A DNA stretch of 64,000 nt, taken from IMG/VR virus record IMGVR_UViG_3300034374_001920, positions 18,078-82,077 of that record; one strand, 5' to 3'. Source of the stretch: a virus. Every line of letters begins with the position of its first letter. Position 1 is the stretch's first letter. The position numbers and the translations under genes were made by a program. Below the pieces are notes generated by a model. It ran no database searches, was not told the origin of the DNA, and was given only the letters and a program-made list of their open reading frames with translations. Shown here one piece after another: positions 9,456-19,152 of the stretch.

Positions 9456-9480
9456 CACGAATGATCTAGTGTTGTATAAT
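9452..9480 (+). promoter_or_regulatory. sigma70-type promoter, perfect consensus
   Basis: TTGACA (9452-9457), 17-nt spacer, TATAAT (9475-9480). It overlaps the stop codon of the upstream fibre gene and precedes the gene at 9525, which also has an AGGAG ribosome site. This predicts that the 9.5-11.4 kb genes are expressed by unmodified host polymerase rather than only late. Confidence 0.85.
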
Positions 9481-9524
9481 AACACACTATATACTATTAA
9501 TTTCGCCAATTAGGAGATTATGAA

Positions 9525-9992
9525 ATGAGTTATAGGAAATGGCTTGACAACGCCTTCTGGGAAACCAGTGAAAAAGAAATGTTAAACTGCATCCTTGAGA
9601 TGGAGGATGATGTTGGTCGAGTAACTCGACAAGTAATGAAGTTAAAAAAGACTGACTCCGAAGGAAACGAGAATCCGGACTTCGTTGAGGTTGTTGAATT
9701 CTTGGGTCAAGAACTCATTGACGAGAACACCGAAGAACGCAACGTTCGCAAGAAGAGAGAATCTGAAGAAGAGAAACAACGACAACTTGAACACGCTAAG
9801 GCGAGAAAGTTGGAAGAACTCTTCAACTACAAGTTGGAAGCCTTTGAGGTTCCGGAGATCAAAGACTCTAAAAACCGTCCTCTAAAATCTAAACTTCGTC
9901 GGGCAAAGAATAAGGTCGAAGTGAACCTATATGCAATTATGATCCTGATGGATGAACTCAAGAAGGCGGAAGAGAGTGACGGAGAAGAGTAG
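9525..9992 (+). CDS. Charged cytoplasmic protein of unknown function
   Basis: A 155-residue protein, very rich in E, K and R, with long helix-forming stretches (about residues 60-110, KKRESEEEKQRQLEHAKARK) and no signal or membrane segment. It opens a small three-gene run (9525-11414) preceded by a consensus sigma70-type promoter, set inside the late fibre block. The following glycosyltransferase gene overlaps its 3' end, suggesting translational coupling. I recognise no family; a structural coiled-coil or regulatory role cannot be separated. Confidence 0.6.
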   Translation: MSYRKWLDNAFWETSEKEMLNCILEMEDDVGRVTRQVMKLKKTDSEGNENPDFVEVVEFLGQELIDENTEERNVRKKRESEEEKQRQLEHAKARKLEELFNYKLEAFEVPEIKDSKNRPLKSKLRRAKNKVEVNLYAIMILMDELKKAEESDGEE

Positions 9993-10710
9993 AGGTTTTG
10001 TAATTGTCGCATCTAAGAAAATTAATTTCTATAGGTACGCAATCAATCTGGCAGAGTCTATCCTTGACTATTACGAGGATGCGAAGATCACACTCTTTTG
10101 TGAAGAGTGGATGTTCGAAGAGATCCATCGTGAAATCTTTGATCAAGTAATCTGGTGTTCCGATCACTATCGTGCAAAGTTATGGGGTATGGCGAAAACC
10201 CCATATGATCAAACGATGTACCTTGATGCGGATATGGAAGTCGAACATGAAGACATCCTAACCTGTTGGGACGAATTCGATAAGGGTGATGTAGTATTCT
10301 CCAAACTCACCGAAGAAAGAAGTTACACCTATGCAGAGTGGGAGTTCGACACACCGGAAGGAAAGACAGCGTTTACTTTGTGTGGTGGTATATGTCTCTA
10401 TGATATGACCGTCCCTCTGGTAAAAGAATTCATGGATGACTGGTGGGATTTGACAAGGCGTCAAATGGATCATGAATGGTGGCCAAAAGGATACGCTGAG
10501 TCTCTTCGTTCTTGGGATCAGTTCTCACTCTGGTGGTTGACCACCAAAGAAGAGAAGTACAAGGACTTGAAGATCGGTGTCTTTGAAGACGATGTTCGTT
10601 GGAATTATTATAACGCATGGAACTGGGCAAGGACAAAACCCGAATCGGGTAAACCAGTAATCATTAGACATTACTCATGCGGTCTTGATAAGGATGGATA
10701 TATTTTATGA
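9976..10710 (+). CDS. GT-A type glycosyltransferase-like protein
   Basis: About 244 residues with the layout of a nucleotide-sugar glycosyltransferase of the GT-A fold. It has an N-terminal Rossmann-like start (GFVIVASKKINFYRYA), then a metal-binding DxD motif in YLDADMEV, followed by an acceptor region rich in Trp (WWDLTRRQMDHEWWP). GTG 9976 is preferred because the recognisable protein starts there; an in-frame ATG at 9952 would add eight basic residues. It overlaps the end of the upstream gene by 17 nt and the next gene by 4 nt. It could transfer a sugar to host surface polysaccharide, a virion protein or DNA; the substrate is not evident. Confidence 0.65.
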   Translation: MTEKSRGFVIVASKKINFYRYAINLAESILDYYEDAKITLFCEEWMFEEIHREIFDQVIWCSDHYRAKLWGMAKTPYDQTMYLDADMEVEHEDILTCWDEFDKGDVVFSKLTEERSYTYAEWEFDTPEGKTAFTLCGGICLYDMTVPLVKEFMDDWWDLTRRQMDHEWWPKGYAESLRSWDQFSLWWLTTKEEKYKDLKIGVFEDDVRWNYYNAWNWARTKPESGKPVIIRHYSCGLDKDGYIL

Positions 10711-11414
10711 TGACAGACATACCTCTCCGGAACTCTGAGTTCCTAGAGATGTTGGAAAACTGTAGAAAACTGTTAACCGATGACGTAGAGGGTTTTCAAA
10801 AAAATCTTAGATATCACTGTGAGTCCGAACTTGATGACACCGAAGGTCAACGAGAGAAGTGGACCAGCGAAGATTATCTCAAGTATGTGGTTGAGGTTGA
10901 AGGTGATAAACATGAAGGGTTTCCTGATCACCTAGTTGGGTATGGTTTCAAACCACACCAACCAGATCAAAATGTCAAGTTGTTCAAACCTGGCCACGAT
11001 CCAGTGTGGACTAATGAGTTCATCACTAAACTCTACGCGCACAATACAGATCTGGTAAATTTTCTTGGTGCAAAGAACAATGCGTTGTTCTGTTACTATC
11101 CGCCAGGCGGGTACATCTCATGGCATAACAATTGGAATGCGTCTGCATACAATTTGATATGTTCTTGGTCTGAGACTGGAGATGGGTGGTTCAAGTATCT
11201 TGATCCCAAAACAAGAGAGATAGTAACCATTCCGGACGAATCTGGTTGGCAGATCAAGGCCGGATACTTTGGTGGTCAACACGAAAAGGATAGGGTGTGT
11301 TATCATGCAGCGTCTACGGACTGTTGGAGGTTAACGGTATCCTTTATCTGGAACCACATGGAGAACTCACAAAACCTTCAGGACGATCTGTTATACGAAA
11401 TTAGTTCTGAATAA
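10707..11414 (+). CDS. 2OG-Fe(II) oxygenase-like protein (aspartyl hydroxylase type)
   Basis: A 235-residue protein. The central part has a double-stranded beta-helix signature: YYPPGGYISWHNNWN carries the first metal-ligand region, and RVCYHAASTDCWRLTVSF carries the distal His followed by the Arg expected to bind 2-oxoglutarate. In classical members the first motif is HxD; here it reads HNN, so one ligand is changed or taken from elsewhere. It overlaps the glycosyltransferase gene by 4 nt. Phage enzymes of this class usually have unknown protein or nucleic-acid substrates. It is one of four candidate 2OG oxygenases in the window. Confidence 0.6.
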   Translation: MMTDIPLRNSEFLEMLENCRKLLTDDVEGFQKNLRYHCESELDDTEGQREKWTSEDYLKYVVEVEGDKHEGFPDHLVGYGFKPHQPDQNVKLFKPGHDPVWTNEFITKLYAHNTDLVNFLGAKNNALFCYYPPGGYISWHNNWNASAYNLICSWSETGDGWFKYLDPKTREIVTIPDESGWQIKAGYFGGQHEKDRVCYHAASTDCWRLTVSFIWNHMENSQNLQDDLLYEISSE

Positions 11415-11437
11415 TCCGATTTCCAGTTTCCCGTTTA

Positions 11438-11445
11438 TATAAATA
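11438..11445 (+). promoter_or_regulatory. Late promoter TATAAATA
   Basis: Exact T4-type late promoter octamer in the 65-nt gap before the gene at 11480. It would be recognised by host polymerase carrying gp55, which is encoded at 40361-40963. Confidence 0.8.
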
Positions 11446-11479
11446 AAAACATAGTATTCATCTAGGTTGGAAACTGGGA

Positions 11480-11839
11480 ATGGCACACTACGAAGATATT
11501 ATAATTGATCAGGGTGCAGACGTTGCAATCGAGTTAAATTTGGTGGAACAAGATGGTTCCAAAAAGAATTTGACTGGGTACAGCGCTGCCGCCAAATTGA
11601 AACGAAATTACAACTCTACAGATAGTGCAGACGTTATCGACTTCACATCTGTAATTGCAGATCCCGCAACTGACGGGGTTCTCATACTTTCCCTCACCAA
11701 TAGTCAAACCGATGCATTGAGTTCTCGTGGTAGATATGTCTATGACGTAGAAATCTCGCATCAAGACTCCAATTCCAACACACTTATAGAAAGAGTACTA
11801 CAAGGTAAAATATCAGTTTCACCATCTGTTACAAGGTAA
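11480..11839 (+). CDS. Small virion/fibre-associated protein
   Basis: A 119-residue, beta-rich protein (YEDIIIDQGADVAIELNL ... RYVYDVEISH) without signal or membrane segment. Its pattern, an all-beta domain that starts with a D-Q-G-x-D turn, resembles the N-terminal domains of phage baseplate upper or fibre-adaptor proteins, which is a guess. It is the first gene after a TATAAATA promoter and leads a run of fibre genes, so it belongs to the late structural set. Eight nucleotides separate it from the next gene. Confidence 0.6.
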   Translation: MAHYEDIIIDQGADVAIELNLVEQDGSKKNLTGYSAAAKLKRNYNSTDSADVIDFTSVIADPATDGVLILSLTNSQTDALSSRGRYVYDVEISHQDSNSNTLIERVLQGKISVSPSVTR

Positions 11840-11846
11840 TTGATCG

Positions 11847-12230
11847 ATGGCTATAAGAATACGTACAGGATCAAATACTGTAAACGTTGATAATGTTGCA
11901 ACAAAAAATGTCACGATTGTAAAAAAGGTAACGGTTGGTAAACCTGTAAGAAAAGTTGATCCAAGGATAATCAACATTGATGAAATCCGTGGTATTGATA
12001 CTTCAGGTAAAGTAGACGGTGACTCTCTCGTATGGAACGCAACTGAAGGACTTTGGAAACCTCAAAGGGTCGAATCCGCCGAGGAGGGCGCATTAACTCT
12101 CGACGAGTTGTCGGATGTAGATACATCCTCAAAAGTCAATGGAAGTGTGTTAATATACAACTCGACATCTGAGAATTTTGAAGCGAGTACGTCACTGGAA
12201 CAACAGACTATTAACGGAGGCCAATACTAA
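11847..12230 (+). CDS. Small structural protein with two DxDTSxKV repeats
   Basis: A 127-residue protein. The first third is basic and V/T-rich; the rest contains two copies of the same motif (IDTSGKVDGDSLVWNAT and VDTSSKVNGSVLIYNST), each followed by a W/F position. This motif also occurs in fibre-type proteins of marine T4-like phages. The last base of its stop codon is the first base of the following fibre ATG, showing tight coupling. A fibre-base or hinge role is likely but inferred. Confidence 0.6.
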   Translation: MAIRIRTGSNTVNVDNVATKNVTIVKKVTVGKPVRKVDPRIINIDEIRGIDTSGKVDGDSLVWNATEGLWKPQRVESAEEGALTLDELSDVDTSSKVNGSVLIYNSTSENFEASTSLEQQTINGGQY

Positions 12231-14242
12231 TGGCATCAATTATAAGAATAAAACGTTCTGGGACTAGTGGTAATCCCACAACGCTCGCGCAAGGCGAACT
12301 CGCGTATTCCTATTTTAATGGTGCCGGAGGGGATAGACTTTACGTAGGTACAGGGACAGAAACAAACGGAGATGCCGCAAATCATGAAGTGATCGGTGGT
12401 AAGTATTACGTTGATCTTCTTGGTGGTACAGGTAACGCTCCTTTCGGTACACTCACTGCGAATACCGCATTAATTGCAGACTCGAATTCAAAACTAGATC
12501 ACCTGATTGTAGATAATATCGACCTAAACGGTGGTGCGATCACTACCACTACGGGCGGTCTGTTAATTGCACCAGACAACAGTAACATCAATGTTAGTGG
12601 TTCACGTATCCTTAATGTCGCAACTCCGATTGCGGATAGTGATGCGGTCAACAAAGCATACGTTGATACACAGATTGCTAATGTATCGTTTACTATTGCG
12701 GATGACGCTTCAGACTCAGATTCGTTCTCTTCTGTATCGGGTGTTCTCACGTTTGCAAGTGGGGTCGGTCTAACCAGTGTTGTAACTAATGACACGATAA
12801 CCTACACCCTAGACGATACTGCGGTAACGCCTGGCAGTTACGGATCCGCAACCACAATACCAACGTTCACGGTAGACCAACAAGGCAGACTAACCGCTGC
12901 GAGTACCGTTGCGGTTGCAACAACACTTACCGTCAACAACCATGCGATTTCTATACTAGATTCAGATTTGACTCTGGCGGCGTCCGGTAATCTGACGGTC
13001 AGTTTAGATTCTGCGTCCAACACGTTTACGTACAATCTTCCGGACGGAGGTATCTCTACCAAGGGTGCGGTCTCTCTAGATTCAGCTGACTTCGATGTTT
13101 CTTCCGGACACGTCACACTAGAAGACACCGTAGTCAAAAACATTGGTACAGACGGTAGTGACGTAGGTGTAAGTGGTCACAAGTTTGACATTGTTGGTAA
13201 TAGTATTCAAGGTACGAGTACCTCTGCTTCGGGTTCTACACTAACCGTTACCGTTGCGGATGCGGACTCTAATCAGAAGGGTGTTGCATCGTTCTTGGTG
13301 GATGACTTTACCGCAAACGGTGGAGACATATCTCTTGTTCAGTCCGTAATTAAGTCAGTACAGACGGACACTGGTTCTATAGTACCGAATAACCATACCA
13401 TCGCCATCTTTGGTGGAGAGGGTATGGATGTCACCCACAGTGGTACGATTATCACAGTTGCGGGTGAGGATGCGAACGACTCAAATAAAGGTATTGCATC
13501 GTTCGATGCGAACGACTTTACTGTCACTGCGGGTAACGTGGTTATCGCTGCTGGTGGTGTTGACAATGCACAACTTGCAAACGATGGAATTAATATTGGT
13601 TCCACGGATGTGAGTCTTGGTGACACGATCACCGATGTGGTTGGGTTAACTTCTCTTGTAGTAGACAACATCAAAATCGACGGTAATACCGTTAGTACTA
13701 CAGACTCTAATGGTATCATGTATCTTGACCCGAACCCGACTGGGGATTCTGGGGACGTATACATTCTTGGAAATTTAACCGTCCAAGGCACCACTACAAC
13801 CATCAACTCAACAGAGTTGACCATTAATGATCTTAAGATCACACTTGCGGACTCCGCTGCAAATGCAGCTGCCGCTGACGGTGCGGGTATCGCAATTGGT
13901 GGTGCAAACGCAGAATTCACTTATGCCGCTACGGGTGATAAGTGGGTTGCAAACAAACCTCTAGATGTTACAGGTGCACTTACTGTTGCGGGTAACGTAG
14001 AGGCAACGTCTCTCACTATTAACGGTGTCACATTTGAACAACTGGTTGATAGTGAAGTTGCAAACCTTCTGACTGCTGGAGAAGGTATTGATTTAACATA
14101 TAACGATGGTACAAATGAACTAACCATCGCAGCAGAACTCGCCACGGTAAGTAACCTTGGCGTTGCGTCATTTGATTCGGATCAGTTTACTGTCACGTCT
14201 GGTGCGGTAACTATCTCCACGTTGGATGGCGGTACATATTAA
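12230..14242 (+). CDS. Tail fibre-like protein
   Basis: A 670-residue protein beginning IIRIKRSGTSGNPTTLAQG, the short N-terminal module (RIKRS ... GELAYS) found at the base of many phage fibres and shared with the next gene (FRLKRSAVAGKIPTVGQL). The body is beta-rich and repetitive, with D/S-rich blocks such as SDSNQKGVASF and SNKGIASFDANDFTVTAGNV recurring three times. Cysteine is absent and there is no signal peptide. It overlaps the upstream small structural gene by one base. It is likely a trimeric host-recognition fibre; the receptor is unknown. Confidence 0.75.
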   Translation: MASIIRIKRSGTSGNPTTLAQGELAYSYFNGAGGDRLYVGTGTETNGDAANHEVIGGKYYVDLLGGTGNAPFGTLTANTALIADSNSKLDHLIVDNIDLNGGAITTTTGGLLIAPDNSNINVSGSRILNVATPIADSDAVNKAYVDTQIANVSFTIADDASDSDSFSSVSGVLTFASGVGLTSVVTNDTITYTLDDTAVTPGSYGSATTIPTFTVDQQGRLTAASTVAVATTLTVNNHAISILDSDLTLAASGNLTVSLDSASNTFTYNLPDGGISTKGAVSLDSADFDVSSGHVTLEDTVVKNIGTDGSDVGVSGHKFDIVGNSIQGTSTSASGSTLTVTVADADSNQKGVASFLVDDFTANGGDISLVQSVIKSVQTDTGSIVPNNHTIAIFGGEGMDVTHSGTIITVAGEDANDSNKGIASFDANDFTVTAGNVVIAAGGVDNAQLANDGINIGSTDVSLGDTITDVVGLTSLVVDNIKIDGNTVSTTDSNGIMYLDPNPTGDSGDVYILGNLTVQGTTTTINSTELTINDLKITLADSAANAAAADGAGIAIGGANAEFTYAATGDKWVANKPLDVTGALTVAGNVEATSLTINGVTFEQLVDSEVANLLTAGEGIDLTYNDGTNELTIAAELATVSNLGVASFDSDQFTVTSGAVTISTLDGGTY

Positions 14243-14272
14243 AATCCCTTTATAGGGTCTAAAGGATGACAA

Positions 14273-15628
14273 ATGTCAAATACTACGTTCCGGCTTAAAA
14301 GGAGTGCCGTAGCGGGTAAAATACCAACTGTAGGTCAGCTTGCGCTGGGTGAAGTTGCGATTAACACATACGATGGTAAACTGTACATCAAGAAAGATGT
14401 CAATGGAACAGAGTCCATTGTAACAGTAAATCCATCCGCAACTACTACCGCCCTAACCGAATTTTACTATGAAGCAGCTGATTCTGGACAGACGGCTTTT
14501 ACTGGCGCGGATGAAAATGGGTTAACCTTAACGGTTACCCCCGCTCTAATAGATTTGTATCTCAACGGTGTTCTACTTGATCCTAATGTAGACTACGCCG
14601 TTGATAGTGACAGAACCACAGTCACGTTGACAGCGGGAGCGGATTCTGGTGATAAGGTCCAGATCGTTAGTATTACGAATGACATCCAGATCCAAGAATA
14701 CAACTATACTGCGACTGCTCTCCAAACAACATTTACTGGTTCTGACAACAATACAAGAACTCTTAATTATGCGGCAGGATATCTTCAGGTCTATAACAAC
14801 GGTGTCTTACTTGACCCCAACATAGACTACACTGCCTCGAATGGTACAAGTGTTGTTTTGACAACAGGAGCGACTGTAGGTGACTACCTTCAGATTTTCG
14901 CATTCCCTCAGTTCAATACTTCATCAAGTACCTTTAACGAATATTTCTTCGAACCGACTGAAGGTCAGACGGTTCTTAGTGGTGTAGACACAGAAGGTAA
15001 CACACTACAATATAACGCCGGTTCTATCAAGGTGTTTAACAACGGTGTGTTGATGAATCCGGATACGGATTACACTGCAATAAACGGAACTTCGGTGACG
15101 TTTACTGTAGGACTTGCGGGTACAGATGAAGTACAGATAAACTCTTACCCGACACCAGACGCAAGACCGTCTTACGAGGATGTAAAGGTTGATGCGGGTA
15201 TTTACATTGGGGGAACAACAGACGCCTACCTGATGGAAGAATACAAGACCGGAAGTTTCACTCCGGTTATTGCGGGTTCTACATCGGCAGGAACAGGAAC
15301 ATACGCTACGCAAGTTGGACGATATAACCGAATAGGGGATACCGTCAACTTTACATTACAACTTGTGTGGAGTGGACATAATGGTACGGGAGACATCAAG
15401 GTTACGGGACTACCCTATACCTCAGAGGACTCTTCGGGACAACATTATGTATTTTCGGCGGCAACTGATGGGGGACTATCATATACAGACGGGGACACAT
15501 TGGTTGCACGATTACAGGCAAATTCAAGTGAAATAACATTGGAGACAGAGGACGGCGCTGGTAACAACAGTGGAGTAACGATGGATTCAAGTGGTCGGGT
15601 TAATATCACCGGCCTGTATTTCATTTAA
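14273..15628 (+). CDS. Tail fibre-like protein with three NGVLLDP repeats
   Basis: A 451-residue protein. Residues 1-45 are the same fibre-base module as in the upstream gene. Three repeats of ~75 residues follow, each centred on a VYNNGVLLDPxxDYT motif (about residues 65-140, 145-215, 220-285). A C-terminal domain of ~130 residues is rich in G, T and Y (TYATQVGRYNRIGDTVNFT) and typical of a globular receptor-binding tip. An AAAGGA ribosome site precedes ATG 14273. The repeats probably build the shaft and the last domain the sugar-binding head; the ligand is unknown. Confidence 0.72.
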   Translation: MSNTTFRLKRSAVAGKIPTVGQLALGEVAINTYDGKLYIKKDVNGTESIVTVNPSATTTALTEFYYEAADSGQTAFTGADENGLTLTVTPALIDLYLNGVLLDPNVDYAVDSDRTTVTLTAGADSGDKVQIVSITNDIQIQEYNYTATALQTTFTGSDNNTRTLNYAAGYLQVYNNGVLLDPNIDYTASNGTSVVLTTGATVGDYLQIFAFPQFNTSSSTFNEYFFEPTEGQTVLSGVDTEGNTLQYNAGSIKVFNNGVLMNPDTDYTAINGTSVTFTVGLAGTDEVQINSYPTPDARPSYEDVKVDAGIYIGGTTDAYLMEEYKTGSFTPVIAGSTSAGTGTYATQVGRYNRIGDTVNFTLQLVWSGHNGTGDIKVTGLPYTSEDSSGQHYVFSAATDGGLSYTDGDTLVARLQANSSEITLETEDGAGNNSGVTMDSSGRVNITGLYFI

Positions 15629-15629
15629 G

Positions 15630-15637
15630 TATAAATA
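15630..15637 (+). promoter_or_regulatory. Late promoter TATAAATA
   Basis: Exact late octamer two bases after the stop codon of the upstream fibre gene and 52 nt before the ATG at 15689. Confidence 0.8.
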
Positions 15638-15688
15638 GAAGAGAATGTTGGATATGACCAACACGAAATGAGTTAAAGGGAACGACTA

Positions 15689-18600
15689 ATGGCACAATCA
15701 AAAGCGAGATATTTGTCAAGTCTTCTGACAACATCTGGTTTTGTAAAAGACGATAGGTCGCAACTGGCGGGTTCGGATGGTACGATTGATGTAATCAATC
15801 TACCCACAATACCCAATAGTTCGCTAGAGAACTCTACTACGACCATCAACGGAACGTCCATATCATTGGGGGACTCCAATTCCTTTACAACAGATGCGTT
15901 TTCAGAGGGTAACAATAATCTATACTACACGTCAGTAAGAACAGATTCGGATGCGAAGAATGCGATATCGGGTGGAACTGGTATCACATACAACGCTTCG
16001 ACTGGTATTATTGAAGTTACGGCTACAGGGGTTACCGCTGGGACTTACGGTAGTGCAACACTCGTTCCCGTTGTCACTGTCGATTCTCAGGGTCAAGTTA
16101 CCTCTATCACAACCGCTACTGCCGCGACCCTAGACTCATTTGGATATAATCCGACTAACGCAAAACTTACAATTACTGCAAGTGATACGACTACGTATGA
16201 AGCAGACGTTACTCTTGCACCTTTTAGTACTGCGGATCTTCAAGAAACCACAAACCTGTACTACACACAATCTCGTGTAGACAGTGCTTTCGATGCAAGA
16301 CTCGCCCAGAAAAATACCGGCGACATTTCGGAAGGTAGTAATCTTTACTACACAACGAATCGTTTTGATAGTGACTTCTCTGATAAGTCAACCACAAATC
16401 TGTCCGAAGGGACCAATCTGTATTATACGGACGCTCGGTTCGATAGTGCATTTGGAACTAAAACAACGACGAACGTTGCGGAAGGAACTAACCTTTATTA
16501 TACAGACACTAGGTTTGATACAAGACTCGCTACAAAAACGACTTCGGATATCTCTGAGGGAACCAACCTGTACTACACAAACGGTAGGTTCGACTCAGAC
16601 TTTGGACTGAAGACAACCAACTCTTTATCTGAAGGTAATACCAACCTATACTTCACGGACACCCGTGCACGTAACGCAATTGGTGCACAACAGAATGGTG
16701 GAGATGGAACGTTCTCCTATGACTCCGCCTCCGGTAGATTTACCTTTATTGGTCCTTCTGCAACAGAGGTTCGTGCACACCTTGTACAGGGTACGGGATT
16801 AACGTATGACTCCGCTTCGGGTGTATACTCTATTACTGCGAGTGGTGTAACTAGTGGTACGTATGGTGGTGACTCTTCTGTTGTTCAACTTTCGATCAAC
16901 GCACAGGGTCAGATAGACAGTGCGAAGGCCATTACACTCAACACCAGTAACATGACAGAAGGGACAAATCTCTTCTACACGGATACTAGGGCCCGTAACG
17001 CACTCAACGTTGGTGGTGATCTGACATACGACTCAAGTACAGGACAACTTACTTTCACAGAAAGAACAGACGCAGAAGTAAGAAATCTTCTGTCAGTATC
17101 AGGTGACTTAACGTATGACAGTGCAACCGGACAATTCTCTTTCACAGAAAGAACGGACGCAGAAGTCCGTGGTCTTATCTCTGCAAGTGGTGGTGTAAAC
17201 TACAATAGTTCTACTGGTAACATCTCTATCGATTCTTCGGAAACTAGAGCATTGTTCTCTGGTGGTACTGGAGTCACAATCACAAACGGTTCTGTCGCAA
17301 TCGGACAGGCTGTTGCAACAACAAGTGACGTAACGTTCGCCAAGATCACAGGTGACTCTGCATCTATTGGACAGATTAACTTCAAGACTAACTGGGCAGA
17401 CAGTCACATTGGATTCGCTGAAGGTGCAATGTGGTATGATCCACATCACAAGAATCTAAATTTCTACACAGACGTAGACGTAGCAATTGAACTTGGTCAA
17501 CAGGTCATGGAACGAGTGTACAATGACACTGGTTCTACGATCTCAAAGGGTAAACCCCTCTACTACAGTGGTAACAGAACAGCAGATGATGGTAGGGAAT
17601 GTCCTACCGTTGCACTTGCAAATGCAACAGATGACTCCAAGTATAACGTACAAGGTCTCGCTGCAGAAGACATTGCGGATGGTACGTATGGTATGATCTG
17701 CGTTGCGGGTGTACTGAATGACTTCGACACCTCGCATCTAACCGCTGGTCAAAACTTCTTTGCGGGTCTGACAGATGGTGCAACACAGAATGCATCTCCC
17801 ACATACCCGAACTATCCAATGTGTTTGGGTTGGGTTATTGAATCCTCTGTCACAAACGGTAAGGTTATTATAAACCAACAGAACCACTCTGTCAATAGTT
17901 TCCGTGTAAGAACTTCTGCACACATTGGTGATGACCTACAGGTCGATGGTAACCTCACAGTATTGGGTACTCAGACTATTGCGTCTTCGGAGAACGTCTC
18001 TATCGGTGCGGCGTTTAACTACCTCAACGCTGGTGACACAATCGGTGAGACCAACACCGCCTTTACGGGTAGTGGTCTGGACGATGCGTACTTTGCAGGA
18101 CACTTCTCTGGAACTGCATCTACAAACTTCTATGTGAAGATTGGTACAACAGGGACACCCGATCAGTTTGAATGGGGTTATGATTCCGCATCACCTCAGG
18201 CAACCGGAATCAATATCACGGGTGGTGATCAGTTACTTGACGCCGGTATCTCTATCAACTTTGGTGCGACAACTGGTCACACCACAGGTGATAAGTGGAC
18301 TGGTACTGCCGCTCCTACAGACGTAGACACTGGTTTCTTCTCTAACAGAAACACGGGTGGTACGGGTGTTGGATATACCCACGTGGGTATGTTCTACGAT
18401 GTGTCCGCAAGTAGATGGAGACTGGTTGACGAATACTATCCAGAACCTTCTGGTTCAATCGATATCACGGACTCTTCTTTCTCCGCCGGTATCCTTGTAG
18501 TTGACACATTAGAAGGTAATGTGACAGGTAATGTGACAGGTACGGTGTCAGGTAACGCTGGGTCTGCAACCATTCTACAGAACTCACGTAACTTCTCTAT

Positions 18601-19141
18601 TACGGGAGACGTGACTGCGAGTGCGGTTTCGTTTAACGGAAGTGGTAACGTAACCCTCACTGCAACTATTGACAGTGATGGTATCAACCATTTGAAGACC
18701 GACGATCTTCCTGAAGGGTCAACCAATCTGTACTACACAGACACAAGGGCCCGTAACGCTCTGAACGTTGGTGGTGACTTAACTTACGATTCTGCAAGTG
18801 GACAATTAACATTCACTCAGAGAACAGACGCTCAAGTTCGTGGACTGATCAGTGCGGGTGGTGACCTAAGTTACAACTCTGGTACTGGTGTGATGAGTTT
18901 CACTGAACGTACCGATGCAGAAGTAAGAGGGTTGGTAAGTGCAGGTGGAGACTTATCCTATAACTCTGGGACGGGTGTGTTCTCATTCAGTGAGACATAC
19001 TCTACCGCAAACGAACTCTTGACTGCAATCAAAACTGTGGATGGTGCAACATCCGGCCTAGATGCAGACTTACTTGATGGTCAACACGGTTCTTACTACA
19101 GGATCAACGTGTATAATTCTAGTGGAACTTTGTTGAACTAA
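15689..19141 (+). CDS. Long tail fibre protein with NLYYTDxRFDS repeats
   Basis: A 1150-residue protein. Residues ~70-330 carry at least six copies of an EGTNLYYTDxRFDSxF motif, a repeat well known in fibres of marine T4-like phages; copies recur near 410 and 1010. The centre (~560-750) is a globular, non-repetitive domain with Y, W and C. Near the end is LLDGQHGSYYRINVYNSSG, a common fibre terminus, and the last residues (NVYNSSGTLLN) match those of the fibre at 709-3315. It has its own late promoter. It is the last fibre gene before the neck genes. Confidence 0.78.
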   Translation: MAQSKARYLSSLLTTSGFVKDDRSQLAGSDGTIDVINLPTIPNSSLENSTTTINGTSISLGDSNSFTTDAFSEGNNNLYYTSVRTDSDAKNAISGGTGITYNASTGIIEVTATGVTAGTYGSATLVPVVTVDSQGQVTSITTATAATLDSFGYNPTNAKLTITASDTTTYEADVTLAPFSTADLQETTNLYYTQSRVDSAFDARLAQKNTGDISEGSNLYYTTNRFDSDFSDKSTTNLSEGTNLYYTDARFDSAFGTKTTTNVAEGTNLYYTDTRFDTRLATKTTSDISEGTNLYYTNGRFDSDFGLKTTNSLSEGNTNLYFTDTRARNAIGAQQNGGDGTFSYDSASGRFTFIGPSATEVRAHLVQGTGLTYDSASGVYSITASGVTSGTYGGDSSVVQLSINAQGQIDSAKAITLNTSNMTEGTNLFYTDTRARNALNVGGDLTYDSSTGQLTFTERTDAEVRNLLSVSGDLTYDSATGQFSFTERTDAEVRGLISASGGVNYNSSTGNISIDSSETRALFSGGTGVTITNGSVAIGQAVATTSDVTFAKITGDSASIGQINFKTNWADSHIGFAEGAMWYDPHHKNLNFYTDVDVAIELGQQVMERVYNDTGSTISKGKPLYYSGNRTADDGRECPTVALANATDDSKYNVQGLAAEDIADGTYGMICVAGVLNDFDTSHLTAGQNFFAGLTDGATQNASPTYPNYPMCLGWVIESSVTNGKVIINQQNHSVNSFRVRTSAHIGDDLQVDGNLTVLGTQTIASSENVSIGAAFNYLNAGDTIGETNTAFTGSGLDDAYFAGHFSGTASTNFYVKIGTTGTPDQFEWGYDSASPQATGINITGGDQLLDAGISINFGATTGHTTGDKWTGTAAPTDVDTGFFSNRNTGGTGVGYTHVGMFYDVSASRWRLVDEYYPEPSGSIDITDSSFSAGILVVDTLEGNVTGNVTGTVSGNAGSATILQNSRNFSITGDVTASAVSFNGSGNVTLTATIDSDGINHLKTDDLPEGSTNLYYTDTRARNALNVGGDLTYDSASGQLTFTQRTDAQVRGLISAGGDLSYNSGTGVMSFTERTDAEVRGLVSAGGDLSYNSGTGVFSFSETYSTANELLTAIKTVDGATSGLDADLLDGQHGSYYRINVYNSSGTLLN

Positions 19142-19152
19142 AGGAATAACAA

